Source: Acidimicrobiia bacterium (GTDB lineage: Bacteria > Actinomycetota > Acidimicrobiia > Acidimicrobiales > Poriferisodalaceae). Taken from it: a stretch of DNA of 38,068 bases. The notes beneath the pieces are model-generated. The model searched no databases. It was not told where the DNA came from and saw nothing but the letters and a program-made list of their open reading frames with translations. Every line of letters begins with the position of its first letter. Positions within the stretch are counted from its first letter, which is position 1. The stretch covers positions 4,490 through 42,557 of the forward strand of contig DUBN01000005.1 in the NCBI GenBank assembly GCA_012960315.1, written 5' to 3'. The position numbers and the translations under genes are program-made. Positions 15,600-23,151 of this stretch are shown piece by piece.

Positions 15600-16684
15600 G
15601 ATCGGGCCGCAATCATGTCGTCGATCAGGCCGTCGTATTTCGGCGCCAACTTGGACCAACTAAAGGCCGCAACGTGGGCCATTGTCGTTGACCGATGTTG
15701 GTGAAGTAGTTCTCGGGGGGTAGTCAGAACAGACCGGAGCGCTTCTATGAGGCCGGTTTCGTAGAGAAGAGTTGCTTGCAAGGCCTCTGGCACGATCTCA
15801 GGGTAGGCAAGTCGCTGGGGCAATAACGGTCTCGCTCCAGCCGCTATTGCCTCTGCTACTGCCAGTCCGAAAAAGTCATGCTGAGCGGAAGAAACCACTA
15901 AATCGCTTCGACACAACGCACCCAAATAAGCGTCTTCTTCTTGGTAGCCACAGAGAATCACTCGGTCGTTCAACCGATTGAGCAAGCGTTCGTATGCTCG
16001 CCGCCCGCTGCGTTCCACTTCACCCAAGGCATACACATCGAATTCGTGGCCTTCTCCGGCAAGTACTGATAGGGCGTGCGCAAATTCGCCTGGACCTTTG
16101 TCGTAAGACCAGCGGTGGTTCCACATTACTTTGAGCGGGCCAGTAACCGTGGTTGGCGCTAAGCGCGACGTATCGATCCCGACGGGCAAAAGTTCGATGT
16201 TGGACAGCTTGTTCTCCAACTTTGCCCCGGCTCCTTCAATCAACTGTTCTACGAAGGGAGGCATTTGTTTCATCAACACGTTTTCATGGAAGCGTGTCGC
16301 AACCGCGACCCTGTCAGCGGCGAAGATTGACCTCCAATCGTTGATAATTCCTCCATGAGCCCGTCCTCCTTTAGGTCCGGGGGGATAACCAATTTGGCTT
16401 TCGTGCATGTAGAGAAGCGTTGGGGGACGCGAAATGCTTGGATCTAAGAGCCCCATTACCGTTGCCAGGTCGATTGGTGTGCTTGCCACCAGCGCGTCTA
16501 TCTGTGCGGAACTCTCCGCAATTGCCTCGGCGAAACGTGCCGGAGAAATCAGGAGTGAACGCCGCCAGCCAGTATCAGGACCTTCAATAATGTTGATCTG
16601 ATGTTTACTTGTGGAGCGCCATCCGTCTAGCCATTTACGGTGTGATCCTCGGTACCAGGGTTCGAGCACCAAAATATTTGCCAC
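15596..16684 (-). CDS. DUF3524 GT-B glycosyltransferase, tRNA-queuosine mannosyltransferase (QTMAN/GTDC1)-like
   Basis: A 362-residue GT-B-fold glycosyltransferase. The N-terminal half is DUF3524-like: ILVLEPWYRGSHRKWLDGW, VASTPIDLATVMGLL, and PTLLYMHESQIGYP. The C-terminal half has MWNHRWSYDKGPGEFAHAL, GYQEEDAYLGALCRSDLVVSSAQHDFFGLAVAEAIAAG and RLAYPEIVPEAL, closely parallel to vertebrate GTDC1/QTMAN (HRWEHDKDPESFF; AKHEFFGVAMLEA; YPEIFPAEYLY). QTMAN mannosylates queuosine in tRNA-Asp using GDP-mannose. By analogy this protein may modify queuosine or another acceptor; that is inference, because DUF3524 is broader in bacteria. The open frame runs to 17002 across the opposite gene; GTG 16684 is chosen because it starts at the family N terminus and has TAGCGT 7 bases upstream. 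Confidence 0.85.
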   Translation of the reverse strand: MANILVLEPWYRGSHRKWLDGWRSTSKHQINIIEGPDTGWRRSLLISPARFAEAIAESSAQIDALVASTPIDLATVMGLLDPSISRPPTLLYMHESQIGYPPGPKGGRAHGGIINDWRSIFAADRVAVATRFHENVLMKQMPPFVEQLIEGAGAKLENKLSNIELLPVGIDTSRLAPTTVTGPLKVMWNHRWSYDKGPGEFAHALSVLAGEGHEFDVYALGEVERSGRRAYERLLNRLNDRVILCGYQEEDAYLGALCRSDLVVSSAQHDFFGLAVAEAIAAGARPLLPQRLAYPEIVPEALQATLLYETGLIEALRSVLTTPRELLHQHRSTTMAHVAAFSWSKLAPKYDGLIDDMIAARS

Positions 16685-16691
16685 GAAGGCG

Positions 16692-16720
16692 ACGCTACAT
16701 GGGTCCTTCACTTCGGTGAA
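16692..16720 (-). promoter_or_regulatory. promoter with overlapping palindrome for the glycosyltransferase-DUF4031 pair
   Basis: On the minus strand TTCACC (16715-16720) as -35, a 17-base spacer, and TAGCGT (16692-16697) as -10 precede GTG 16684 by 7 bases. A five-base inverted repeat with a four-base centre (TTCAC-N4-GTGAA, 16707-16720) overlaps the -35 and could be an operator. Read on the plus strand it forms a C(UUCG)G hairpin in the leader of the M23 gene. Confidence 0.45.
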
Positions 16721-16743
16721 ATAAACAGGCAGACTTGCGCACC

Positions 16744-18099
16744 ATGTTGAAGATATGGTTGCTCTCGTTGTTGGCGGGATCCTTGGCGTTGGTCGTCTTC
16801 GCTTCGACACCGGCGGCGGCCGCCAAAGTCGAAGCCGTCGGGGGAGCCACGACTTATGGGGCACCGGACGGTGAATCGCTCGCGTCGCCCGTTGCAGCGA
16901 TGGTGTCCCAGGCAGATGGTGCCGGGTACTGGATAGCGACACGAGCCGGAGTCGTAACCAACTTCGGACAAGCGCAGCACTTTGGTGATATGGCCGGAAC
17001 ATCGCTTAATCAACCCATTGTCGGAATGGCTGTCACTCCGACAGGAAACGGCTATTGGCTCGTAGCAGCCGACGGCGGTATCTTCTCGTTCGGCGGAGCA
17101 CATTTTCACGGTTCGACCGGACAGTTGACGCTCAACAGTCCAATTGTTGGGATGGCCACCAGCTTCGATAACGGTTATTGGCTCGTAGCAGCCGACGGTG
17201 GCGTCTTCTCGTTCGGTGGAGCGACCTTTTATGGATCGATGGGGGCGACGGCGCTTAACCGTCCGATAGTCGCAATGCTTCCGAGCGGCTCCGGCCTCGG
17301 GTACTGGCTACTCGCCGAAGACGGTGGGATATTTACTTTCGGTGACGCTAGTTTCTACGGCTCGGCCCCTGGAAAGGGTTACGCGGGCCCTTTCGTTGGG
17401 ATGATCCCTGTCAGCGATGGACGCGGCTATGCCCTAGTTCACAGCCACGGCCGCATCACTCCCTTCGGCATGTCGATCCTTCGTAACGACCCAGCCTGTG
17501 ATGCATGGCCAGTTGTCGACGTATCGGTGGCCGGTACCGGCGCAGTGCTGCTGCGAACCCCAAACCGTCAGCCCAACGACTCGCCAACGAACCTTTCAGG
17601 AAAAATCGACGGCGAATACTTACGCGAACTGATCATCCATTCCCAATCGTGTCAAACGCCTAACGAACCAGAGTTCGTCGAGTTTTCGCTCCCCCTCAGT
17701 CAACCCGTTCAAACATCGTCGTTTGGTTGGAGACGACACCCCATATGGGGCGATGTCTCCATACATACCGGAAGTGATTTCATTGGCCCGAACAGGACAT
17801 CAGGTGGGCCAGCTCTCGCTGTAGCGGATGGAACTGTGCTAGCGGTACTCGATCTAGTTGCCTACGGAAAGACGATTGTTTTAAATCACGGTGGCCAAAT
17901 TGCGACGGTGTACGCGCATCTGAGCTGGGTGAGTGTCGCGGCGGGAGATGTACTGGAAACAGGACACGCTCTCGGCGGGGTCGGATCCACGGGTCTTTCT
18001 ACTGGGGTTCATCTTCATTTTGAGCTGCGAGTAAACGGAATCGCGAGGGATTCAAGCGCTTATTTGAATCTCCCTGATTCCTTACCTTCTGCGGGATGA
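16744..18099 (+). CDS. secreted M23 (LytM-type) metallopeptidase with N-terminal GYW repeats
   Basis: A 451-residue exported protein. A signal peptide (MLKIWLLSLLAGSLALVVFA, cleavage likely near TPAAAA) is followed by about five repeats of roughly 41 residues, residues 40-250. Each has a core like GYWLVAADGGIFSFGGAxFxGS and a spacer ending PIVGM; this is a beta-propeller-like repeat common in acidimicrobial and other actinobacterial surface proteins. The C-terminal peptidase domain (about 310-440) has SFGWRRHPIWGDVSIHTGSD with the HxxxD zinc pair, YAHLSWVSVAAGDVLETG, and the HLHFE motif with the last zinc His. The likely role is cleaving peptidoglycan cross-links at the cell surface. ATG 16744 places the basic residue and hydrophobic run correctly; an in-frame TTG at 16735 is less likely. 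Confidence 0.93.
   Translation: MLKIWLLSLLAGSLALVVFASTPAAAAKVEAVGGATTYGAPDGESLASPVAAMVSQADGAGYWIATRAGVVTNFGQAQHFGDMAGTSLNQPIVGMAVTPTGNGYWLVAADGGIFSFGGAHFHGSTGQLTLNSPIVGMATSFDNGYWLVAADGGVFSFGGATFYGSMGATALNRPIVAMLPSGSGLGYWLLAEDGGIFTFGDASFYGSAPGKGYAGPFVGMIPVSDGRGYALVHSHGRITPFGMSILRNDPACDAWPVVDVSVAGTGAVLLRTPNRQPNDSPTNLSGKIDGEYLRELIIHSQSCQTPNEPEFVEFSLPLSQPVQTSSFGWRRHPIWGDVSIHTGSDFIGPNRTSGGPALAVADGTVLAVLDLVAYGKTIVLNHGGQIATVYAHLSWVSVAAGDVLETGHALGGVGSTGLSTGVHLHFELRVNGIARDSSAYLNLPDSLPSAG
17047..17225 (+). repeat. near-identical internal coding repeats of the GYW module
   Basis: Two DNA copies, starting near 17047 and 17170 (period 123 bases, 41 codons), are almost identical over about 55 bases, differing mainly at third positions. 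The flanking copies, near 16920 and 17300, are more diverged. This points to recent duplication or gene conversion within the propeller-like region. Confidence 0.8.
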
Positions 18100-18116
18100 A
18101 GCCAGCGACCTCGGAT

Positions 18117-18794
18117 TTAGAAAGCCTCTAAGTGTTCTAAAACGGCATCAATAAAACCGAAGTTCTTAGGAGTCGCGAAGTGATCGCATCCCCTCAACTC
18201 GGTGTAACTGGAGTCCGAAAGAGCATCGATCAAAGGATCGGCAGGACCAGCGAAATCTTCGCTGCCTAACACGACCCGCACTGGATGAGTTATTTGCTCG
18301 AATTGTGCGGACCCCAGAGGGTAGTGACTTCGACGCATGAAGGCCGCCAACGCTTGCCCATCTTGATCAGGTTCCGAAGCGTAGCGAGCAAAAGTTTGAG
18401 CATGGACGTCGTCATCGGCTGCTTCGCCTTGTACCCCTCGAGCGATACGTTCGGCCTGCTCTTCATCTCTTTCGAAAAGGTTCCGCCCAACACCTGCAAC
18501 GACAAGCTTGCCAAACTTTTCTGGGGCGATAGATGCCATACAAAGCAAAGTTCTCGCACCCATCGAAAACCCGACCCCATCAAAGATTCCATCAGGCAGT
18601 CGGTCAACTAACCCTTGTTCCATGTCTGCATAACCAGCAGGATCGTGATGTTTTTCGGCTGACCCGTGACCCGGGAGGTCCCAAGCGATCACTTCTCGCC
18701 CGGCCTCACTCAAGAGTTCGATGATGCCTGTAGGGGTCCAAGTAGATTGAACTGAACCGGTAAATCCGTGCAATAGCAAAACAGGGTTGCTCAT
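18117..18794 (-). CDS. alpha/beta hydrolase (MenH/BioH-like)
   Basis: A 225-residue alpha/beta-hydrolase. It opens with NPVLLLHGFTGSVQSTW, which carries the HGF oxyanion motif. The nucleophile elbow is GVGFSMGARTLL, with Ser in GFSMG. The acid is likely in VVLGSEDFAGPADPL and the base His in ELRGCDHFATP. The small size and GFSMGAR elbow recall the MenH group (GYSMGGR) of menaquinone synthesis, but the evidence is insufficient to assign it. ATG 18794 is preferred to the in-frame start at 18830 because the protein then begins right before the first strand. It is convergent with the M23 peptidase (17 bases) and divergent from the AtuA gene. Confidence 0.9.
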   Translation of the reverse strand: MSNPVLLLHGFTGSVQSTWTPTGIIELLSEAGREVIAWDLPGHGSAEKHHDPAGYADMEQGLVDRLPDGIFDGVGFSMGARTLLCMASIAPEKFGKLVVAGVGRNLFERDEEQAERIARGVQGEAADDDVHAQTFARYASEPDQDGQALAAFMRRSHYPLGSAQFEQITHPVRVVLGSEDFAGPADPLIDALSDSSYTELRGCDHFATPKNFGFIDAVLEHLEAF

Positions 18795-18858
18795 GTACCG
18801 AGTCTGGCAGAGGATGCTTGGCCTGTGCATGTCGGTGTCGAAAGGTAAGTGAGTTGCG

Positions 18859-18882
18859 TGGTTCGATTACCGTAAGGAACCA
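18859..18882. promoter_or_regulatory. inverted repeat, candidate operator upstream of the AtuA gene
   Basis: TGGTTC (18859-18864) and GAACCA (18877-18882) form a perfect six-base inverted repeat with a 12-base gap, in the 110-base divergent region between the alpha/beta hydrolase and AtuA genes. No regulator gene is adjacent, so the role is open. Confidence 0.3.
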
Positions 18883-18904
18883 GTCTCTCGACAGAAGAGG
18901 AAAC

Positions 18905-20677
18905 ATGTCGCGCTCAGCCGGCCAACCCATTCGAATAGCCAACTGCAGTGGTTTTTTCGGAGACCGATTAGCTGCCGCTAAAGAGATGGTGGAGGAGGGA
19001 CCGATTGATGCTCTGACTGGTGATTGGCTGGCCGAACTGACCATGCTCATCCTGTCGCGTATTCAGGCAAAAGCGCCTGGGCGCGGATATGCACGCACAT
19101 TTGTCACTCAAATGGAAGACGTCATGGGTGAATGCTTAGACAAAGGGATCAAAGTCGTTTCGAATGCCGGAGGTCTCAACCCGGAGGCTTGCGCGGATGC
19201 AGTTCAAGAGGTAGCAGACCGTTTCGGGTTGCAACCCACCATCGCCTACGTGGCCGGAGACGATCTTTCCGATCGGCTGCCGGATTTAATAACCGCTGGA
19301 ACCGATTTCGCTCATCTCGACACTGGACAACCTTTAGGTGACCTGGCGGATCGCATAGTTACCGCCAACGCATATATCGGATGCTGGGGAATTGTTGAAG
19401 CGCTCAACCAGGGAGCGGACATAGTCATCACCGGAAGAGCGACAGACGCCGCGGTCGTTGCGGGCCCTGCAGCTTGGTATCACGGGTGGGGGCGCGAGGA
19501 CTGGGATGCCCTAGCTGGGGCGATCGTCGCTGGACATGTGATCGAATGTGGCGGGCAAGCTACCGGAGGCAACTACTCGTTTTTCACTGAAATTGAAGAT
19601 CTCACCTATCCGGGGTTTCCCTGGGCTGAAGTGTTCGCGGATGGAAGTTCGATCATCGGCAAGCACGACGGAACTGGGGGAGAAGTATCAATCGGAACGG
19701 TCACCTCTCAGCTTCTCTACGAGATTCAAAGCGAGCGATATTTCAATCCAGATGTAGTGAGCAGATTTGACACCATTCAGCTCGAGCAAATCGAAAAAGA
19801 TCGCGTCAAAATTTTCGGGACGCGCGGAGAACCGGCGCCAGAAACCCTCAAAGTGGCCATGAACTACCAAGGCGGTTTCCGTAACCAAATCTCAATAGGT
19901 CTGACTGGCCTCAATGTGGAAGAGAAGGCAGAGCTGATAGAGCGTCAATTCTGGAATAGCTGCCCCTACGGTCCTGATGACTACGAGACCGTGGTCCGGA
20001 AATTCCTCCCGACACACAAAGAGAACCCGGCAACCAACGAAGAAGCAGTAGCTGTCTACAAGATCATTGTCAAAGATCCTGATGAGCGAAAGGTCGGAAG
20101 GGCATTCTCAAATGCTGGGACAGAAATCGGGCTCTGCTCCATTCCTGGAATGTTCGGTACTGGAGGTGGCCCCGGCCCCGGCCAGCCGTTCGGTGTTTTT
20201 TGGCCAGCTTTATTGGATTCGACTCTTGCGCCGATGGAAGTCGTCGTAGGAGGTAAACGCACGTTCGTGGACAACACTGCCTCCACTACTGCGCCCGCCG
20301 TCGAACCATTAACAGTTTCACTTCCGGATGGACCTGACGGTCCCACACGGCCGGTTCCCCTAGGGGCACTTTTCGGCGCGAGATCAGGAGATAAAGGCCC
20401 CAACGCAAACTTAGGTATTTTTGCTCGCAGTGCTGCTGCCTTCGTTTGGTTGAGCGACTTCTTAACCGTTGATTGTCTCAAGTCACTAATGCCAGAAGCA
20501 GCAGATCTGGATGTCGACCGTTACGACTTCCCTAACCTATGGAGCCTCAATTTTATTTTTCACGGCTTGCTTGAAGAAGGTGTGGCTGCGTCCACCCGAC
20601 AGGACCCTCAAGCGAAAGCACTTGGAGAATATCTCCGTGCGAAAATCGTTGATATCCCTGAAGTTCTTTTGCGTTAG
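18905..20677 (+). CDS. acyclic terpene utilization AtuA family protein (DUF1446)
   Basis: A 590-residue protein matching the AtuA/DUF1446 family. The N-terminal domain (to about residue 440) begins IRIANCSGFFGDRLAAAKEMVEEG and contains VSNAGGLNPEACADAVQEVA, ADIVITGRATDAAVVAGP and HVIECGGQATGGNYSFF. The C-terminal AtuA-like domain (about 485-590) starts LGALFGARSGDKGPNANLGIFARS. AtuA is required for citronellol/geraniol catabolism in Pseudomonas, but its reaction is not defined, and many soil and marine homologs sit in other acyl-CoA pathways. AGAGGA four to five bases before ATG 18905 sets the start; the open frame from 18818 is not used. The stop overlaps the convergent FAH-family gene by three to four bases. 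Confidence 0.92.
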   Translation: MSRSAGQPIRIANCSGFFGDRLAAAKEMVEEGPIDALTGDWLAELTMLILSRIQAKAPGRGYARTFVTQMEDVMGECLDKGIKVVSNAGGLNPEACADAVQEVADRFGLQPTIAYVAGDDLSDRLPDLITAGTDFAHLDTGQPLGDLADRIVTANAYIGCWGIVEALNQGADIVITGRATDAAVVAGPAAWYHGWGREDWDALAGAIVAGHVIECGGQATGGNYSFFTEIEDLTYPGFPWAEVFADGSSIIGKHDGTGGEVSIGTVTSQLLYEIQSERYFNPDVVSRFDTIQLEQIEKDRVKIFGTRGEPAPETLKVAMNYQGGFRNQISIGLTGLNVEEKAELIERQFWNSCPYGPDDYETVVRKFLPTHKENPATNEEAVAVYKIIVKDPDERKVGRAFSNAGTEIGLCSIPGMFGTGGGPGPGQPFGVFWPALLDSTLAPMEVVVGGKRTFVDNTASTTAPAVEPLTVSLPDGPDGPTRPVPLGALFGARSGDKGPNANLGIFARSAAAFVWLSDFLTVDCLKSLMPEAADLDVDRYDFPNLWSLNFIFHGLLEEGVAASTRQDPQAKALGEYLRAKIVDIPEVLLR

Positions 20678-21516
20678 AGAAGTTGGGTGTTTGGTTCGCT
20701 GATTACAGGATTGGTGAGTGTCCCTATCCCGTCGATAGTGATCGAAACTTCGTCGCCCGGCGTCAGCATCTTGGGCGGATCCCAGAACAGGCCAACGCCG
20801 GCTGGTGTACCGGTTGCTATCACCGTTCCAGGTTCCAATGTAAAAGCGGTCGAGAGATGGTGGACGATGTCAAAACAATCGAAAATCAAATCATCGGTGT
20901 TGGAGTCTTGACGAATTTCCCCATTCACACGCGTGGTGAGTTGCAGGTTGTGTGGATCAAGTGAGGCGCCAGTGACCATCCATGGTCCCAAGGGCCCATG
21001 AGTGTCCCAAGATTTACCCATGAGCATTGTTGGACTAGCGCGCTGCCAATCACGAACACTGACGTCGTTCATGATGCTGTAACCGGCGATTACTTCGTGC
21101 GCTCGGTCTTTTGGAACGTGACGACAGCGGCGGCCAATGATGATCGCCAATTCACCTTCGTAGTCCACCATCTCCGACGCGACCTGCGGAACGTGGATTC
21201 CCGCTCCCGGCCCAATGATGCAATTGTGGTGTTTTGTAAAAATAACGGGGGTAGTAGGCACGTCTCTGCCGCCTTCCTCAACATGAGCGCGGTAGTTCAA
21301 CCCCACGGCAAGGATCGCAGGAGGAGACCCAACTGGGGGCAGAAGATGAGTTTGCGACAAGGGCATCCGCTCACCAGAAACCAGTTCTTCTATCGGTACG
21401 TTAGAAGCCAATAACTCGGGGAGATCATCATGATCGGTGATTAGGTTGACCAGTTCGTCCCCGTCTACCACAGCGATGCGAACAGAACCTTCGTGAAGAT
21501 GTCGCGCGATAATCAT
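20674..21516 (-). CDS. fumarylacetoacetate hydrolase family protein
   Basis: A 280-residue FAH-superfamily enzyme, a metal-dependent group that includes fumarylacetoacetate hydrolases, 2-keto-4-pentenoate hydratases and acylpyruvases. The catalytic domain contains AVGLNYRAHVEEGG, the metal ligands in VDYEGELAIIIGRRC (two Glu) and IMNDVSVRDWQ (Asp), and the terminal GTVIATGTPAGVG loop. The N-terminal 65 residues (ARHLHEGSVRIAVVDGDELVNL) form the small lid domain of the two-domain members. ATG 21516 is supported by TATGGT six bases upstream. Convergence with AtuA, with overlapping ends, leaves no room for a terminator. The substrate is uncertain: ring-cleavage products or acylpyruvates. Confidence 0.93.
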   Translation of the reverse strand: MIIARHLHEGSVRIAVVDGDELVNLITDHDDLPELLASNVPIEELVSGERMPLSQTHLLPPVGSPPAILAVGLNYRAHVEEGGRDVPTTPVIFTKHHNCIIGPGAGIHVPQVASEMVDYEGELAIIIGRRCRHVPKDRAHEVIAGYSIMNDVSVRDWQRASPTMLMGKSWDTHGPLGPWMVTGASLDPHNLQLTTRVNGEIRQDSNTDDLIFDCFDIVHHLSTAFTLEPGTVIATGTPAGVGLFWDPPKMLTPGDEVSITIDGIGTLTNPVISEPNTQLL

Positions 21517-21522
21517 GTAGGG

Positions 21523-21528
21523 ACCATA
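21523..21528 (-). promoter_or_regulatory. -10-like TANNNT element (TATGGT) for the FAH-family gene
   Basis: TATGGT on the minus strand ends 6 bases before ATG 21516. It sits within GGGAC-N4-GTCCC (21520-21533), an inverted repeat that could be an operator over the -10. Confidence 0.5.
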
Positions 21529-21622
21529 GTCCCGGCTTGTTGTGATGGGCGTGCTCTGGCACTCTTGCTCAACAGGTCACTCTCGCTGCGAGAGTGGCTG
21601 TGCGACTAGGAGCAAAGCCTCA

Positions 21623-22129
21623 ATGCGTGGACCTGAGACCAGCGCCGACTCAATCATTGAAGCCATCACGGGCTTACCTGATGGCCGAGTGTTTGCGGTC
21701 ATGCTTGAACGCAAAGTCGCATTAGCTCGTCGGACTTTAAAACCTGTGTCCGTTATTTTCTTCGAAATCGACGAATTTGACTCTTTCGCCCCCTATATCC
21801 GCGAACACGCAATGAGGGTGATCTCAAGAGTCATCACTAACACTCTTCGAGAATCCGACACGGTGTGTGGTATCGGCGCCGGCGCACTTGGAGTCCTGTT
21901 AGATGACACATCAGAAGCAGGTGCTATATGGGCGGCAAACAGGATCCGACAAGCCAACGCTGAGGCTCCTTCAAGCGATGTTGTAAGCCTCTCGGCGGGA
22001 GTTGCTTGTTATCCGACTCACGCTATGGATGGCGATGACCTGATCGACGCGGCCCGAGCAGCTTGTGAGAGGGCGTTAGAACATGGTCCAGGCCGGATCC
22101 AGGTGGCCGCTGGCGCAGAGAGCCTCTGA
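21623..22129 (+). CDS. degenerate GGDEF-domain protein
   Basis: A 168-residue protein that aligns with diguanylate cyclase domains from start to end: GLPDGRVFAVMLERKVALARR, PVSVIFFEIDEFDSF, VISRVITNTLRESDTVCGIGAGALGVLLDDT, then VVSLSAGVACYPTHAMDGDDLIDAARAACERA. The catalytic signature RYGGDEF is replaced by IGAGALG, so GTP condensation is very unlikely. It may bind GTP or c-di-GMP, or act through interaction. The open frame reaches 21542, but ATG 21623 has AGGAG at 21608-21612 and begins just before the domain. There is no receiver or PAS domain and no membrane segment. It lies between the FAH gene (divergent) and the third enoyl-CoA hydratase. Confidence 0.82.
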   Translation: MRGPETSADSIIEAITGLPDGRVFAVMLERKVALARRTLKPVSVIFFEIDEFDSFAPYIREHAMRVISRVITNTLRESDTVCGIGAGALGVLLDDTSEAGAIWAANRIRQANAEAPSSDVVSLSAGVACYPTHAMDGDDLIDAARAACERALEHGPGRIQVAAGAESL

Positions 22130-22181
22130 AGTCGCGCCTTTCCCGGAGTATTGTCCAACCTGAGACGAGAAAAGCGAGATT

Positions 22182-22997
22182 ATGGAACACTCCTACGAAA
22201 ATGTCGTTATCGACTCCCCCGAACCCGGAGTCGCTCGAATCACGTTGAACCGACCTGAACGCCTCAACGCCCTCACCTATGACCTCGTCAGTGATCTACA
22301 CCAAGCGTTGGACCTAGTTGACAGCCATCACGACACGAGGGCAATAATCATCACCGGCGCTGGACGAGGCTTCTGCGCGGGGCTCGATCTAACGGGATTT
22401 GGTGTAATACCTGGCACTGAAAAATTTGGACGGCAACAGCAAGGCATGGCGGTACAGCAATACATTGCGGAGCTTGTGCACCACATGCGAGACGTGCGCC
22501 AGCCGATTATCGCGGCCATAAATGGCGCGGCGGCAGGTGGCGGCTTCGCAATCGCTTGTGCCAGTGACATCCGATACTGCGACACTTCGGCAAAATTTGG
22601 CACTGCCTTTGTCCGGCTTGGCATATCGGGTTGCGACATTGGTGTCAGTTGGATGTTGCCACGACTAATTGGAGCATCTCGCGCTTGGGAACTGATGCTG
22701 ACAGGTCGCGTAATTACCGCAGACGAAGCCGACCGAATCGGACTTGTGACCAATGTCGTGACCGATGAAGAGCTGATCGAAACATGCCTAGGCGTAGCCG
22801 CCGAGATTGCCAGCAATAGCCCGTTCGGGGTTTGGATGACCAAAGAAGTTATGTGGTCAAATCTTGAAATCCCGAGTCTGCGTGCTGGAATCGATATGGA
22901 AAACCGAACACAGATATTAGCGTCAGGTACTGAGGACAGTAGGGAAGCCATGGCTTCTTTCCTCACCAAATCCCAAGTGGAATGGAAAAATCGCTGA
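22182..22997 (+). CDS. enoyl-CoA hydratase/isomerase family protein (third copy)
   Basis: A 271-residue crotonase-superfamily protein. ARITLNRPERLNALTYDL, the oxyanion segment ITGAGRGFCAGLDLTGF, and INGAAAGGGFAIACASDIRYCD are all present. The catalytic region reads FGTAFVRLGISGCDIGVSWMLPRLIG, close to the paralog at 9772 (FTSAFSRRGLIAEHGVSYMLPRVVG), so these two belong to one subgroup lacking the standard first Glu. The C terminus (REAMASFLTKSQVEW) follows the family rule of a terminal sxxFxek-like helix. The start is ATG 22182 with a weak purine-rich stretch before it. Isomerase or hydratase activity on a bulky or branched acyl-CoA is possible; no substrate can be assigned. Confidence 0.93.
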   Translation: MEHSYENVVIDSPEPGVARITLNRPERLNALTYDLVSDLHQALDLVDSHHDTRAIIITGAGRGFCAGLDLTGFGVIPGTEKFGRQQQGMAVQQYIAELVHHMRDVRQPIIAAINGAAAGGGFAIACASDIRYCDTSAKFGTAFVRLGISGCDIGVSWMLPRLIGASRAWELMLTGRVITADEADRIGLVTNVVTDEELIETCLGVAAEIASNSPFGVWMTKEVMWSNLEIPSLRAGIDMENRTQILASGTEDSREAMASFLTKSQVEWKNR

Positions 22998-23151
22998 TCC
23001 CATGACGTTCACGCAGCAATAATCGAAAAGTAGGTCAAAAATTTAGATTGCGTCGCTGATATTGGACGGGATAGACCTCTCAGAGAGATGCTTCCTTACC
23101 GGATTGAGTAATGAGAACGACCTGGGTCACCAGTTGGGGTTGGTCAAGTTT
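22998..23151. other. 154-base convergent intergenic region
   Basis: It lies between the stops of the enoyl-CoA hydratase gene and the leftward gamma-glutamyltransferase gene. I see no clear U-tailed terminator, RNA gene or repeat in it. Confidence 0.5.

Noticed and set aside
16685-17002. Upstream extension of the glycosyltransferase frame.
   Set aside because: It overlaps the divergent M23 gene's signal peptide and repeats, and is basic, proline-rich shadow sequence; the family begins at GTG 16684.
18858-18875. GGTTCGATT sequence resembling a tRNA T-loop.
   Set aside because: The flanking bases do not pair as a T-stem and no acceptor or anticodon arm can be built around it.
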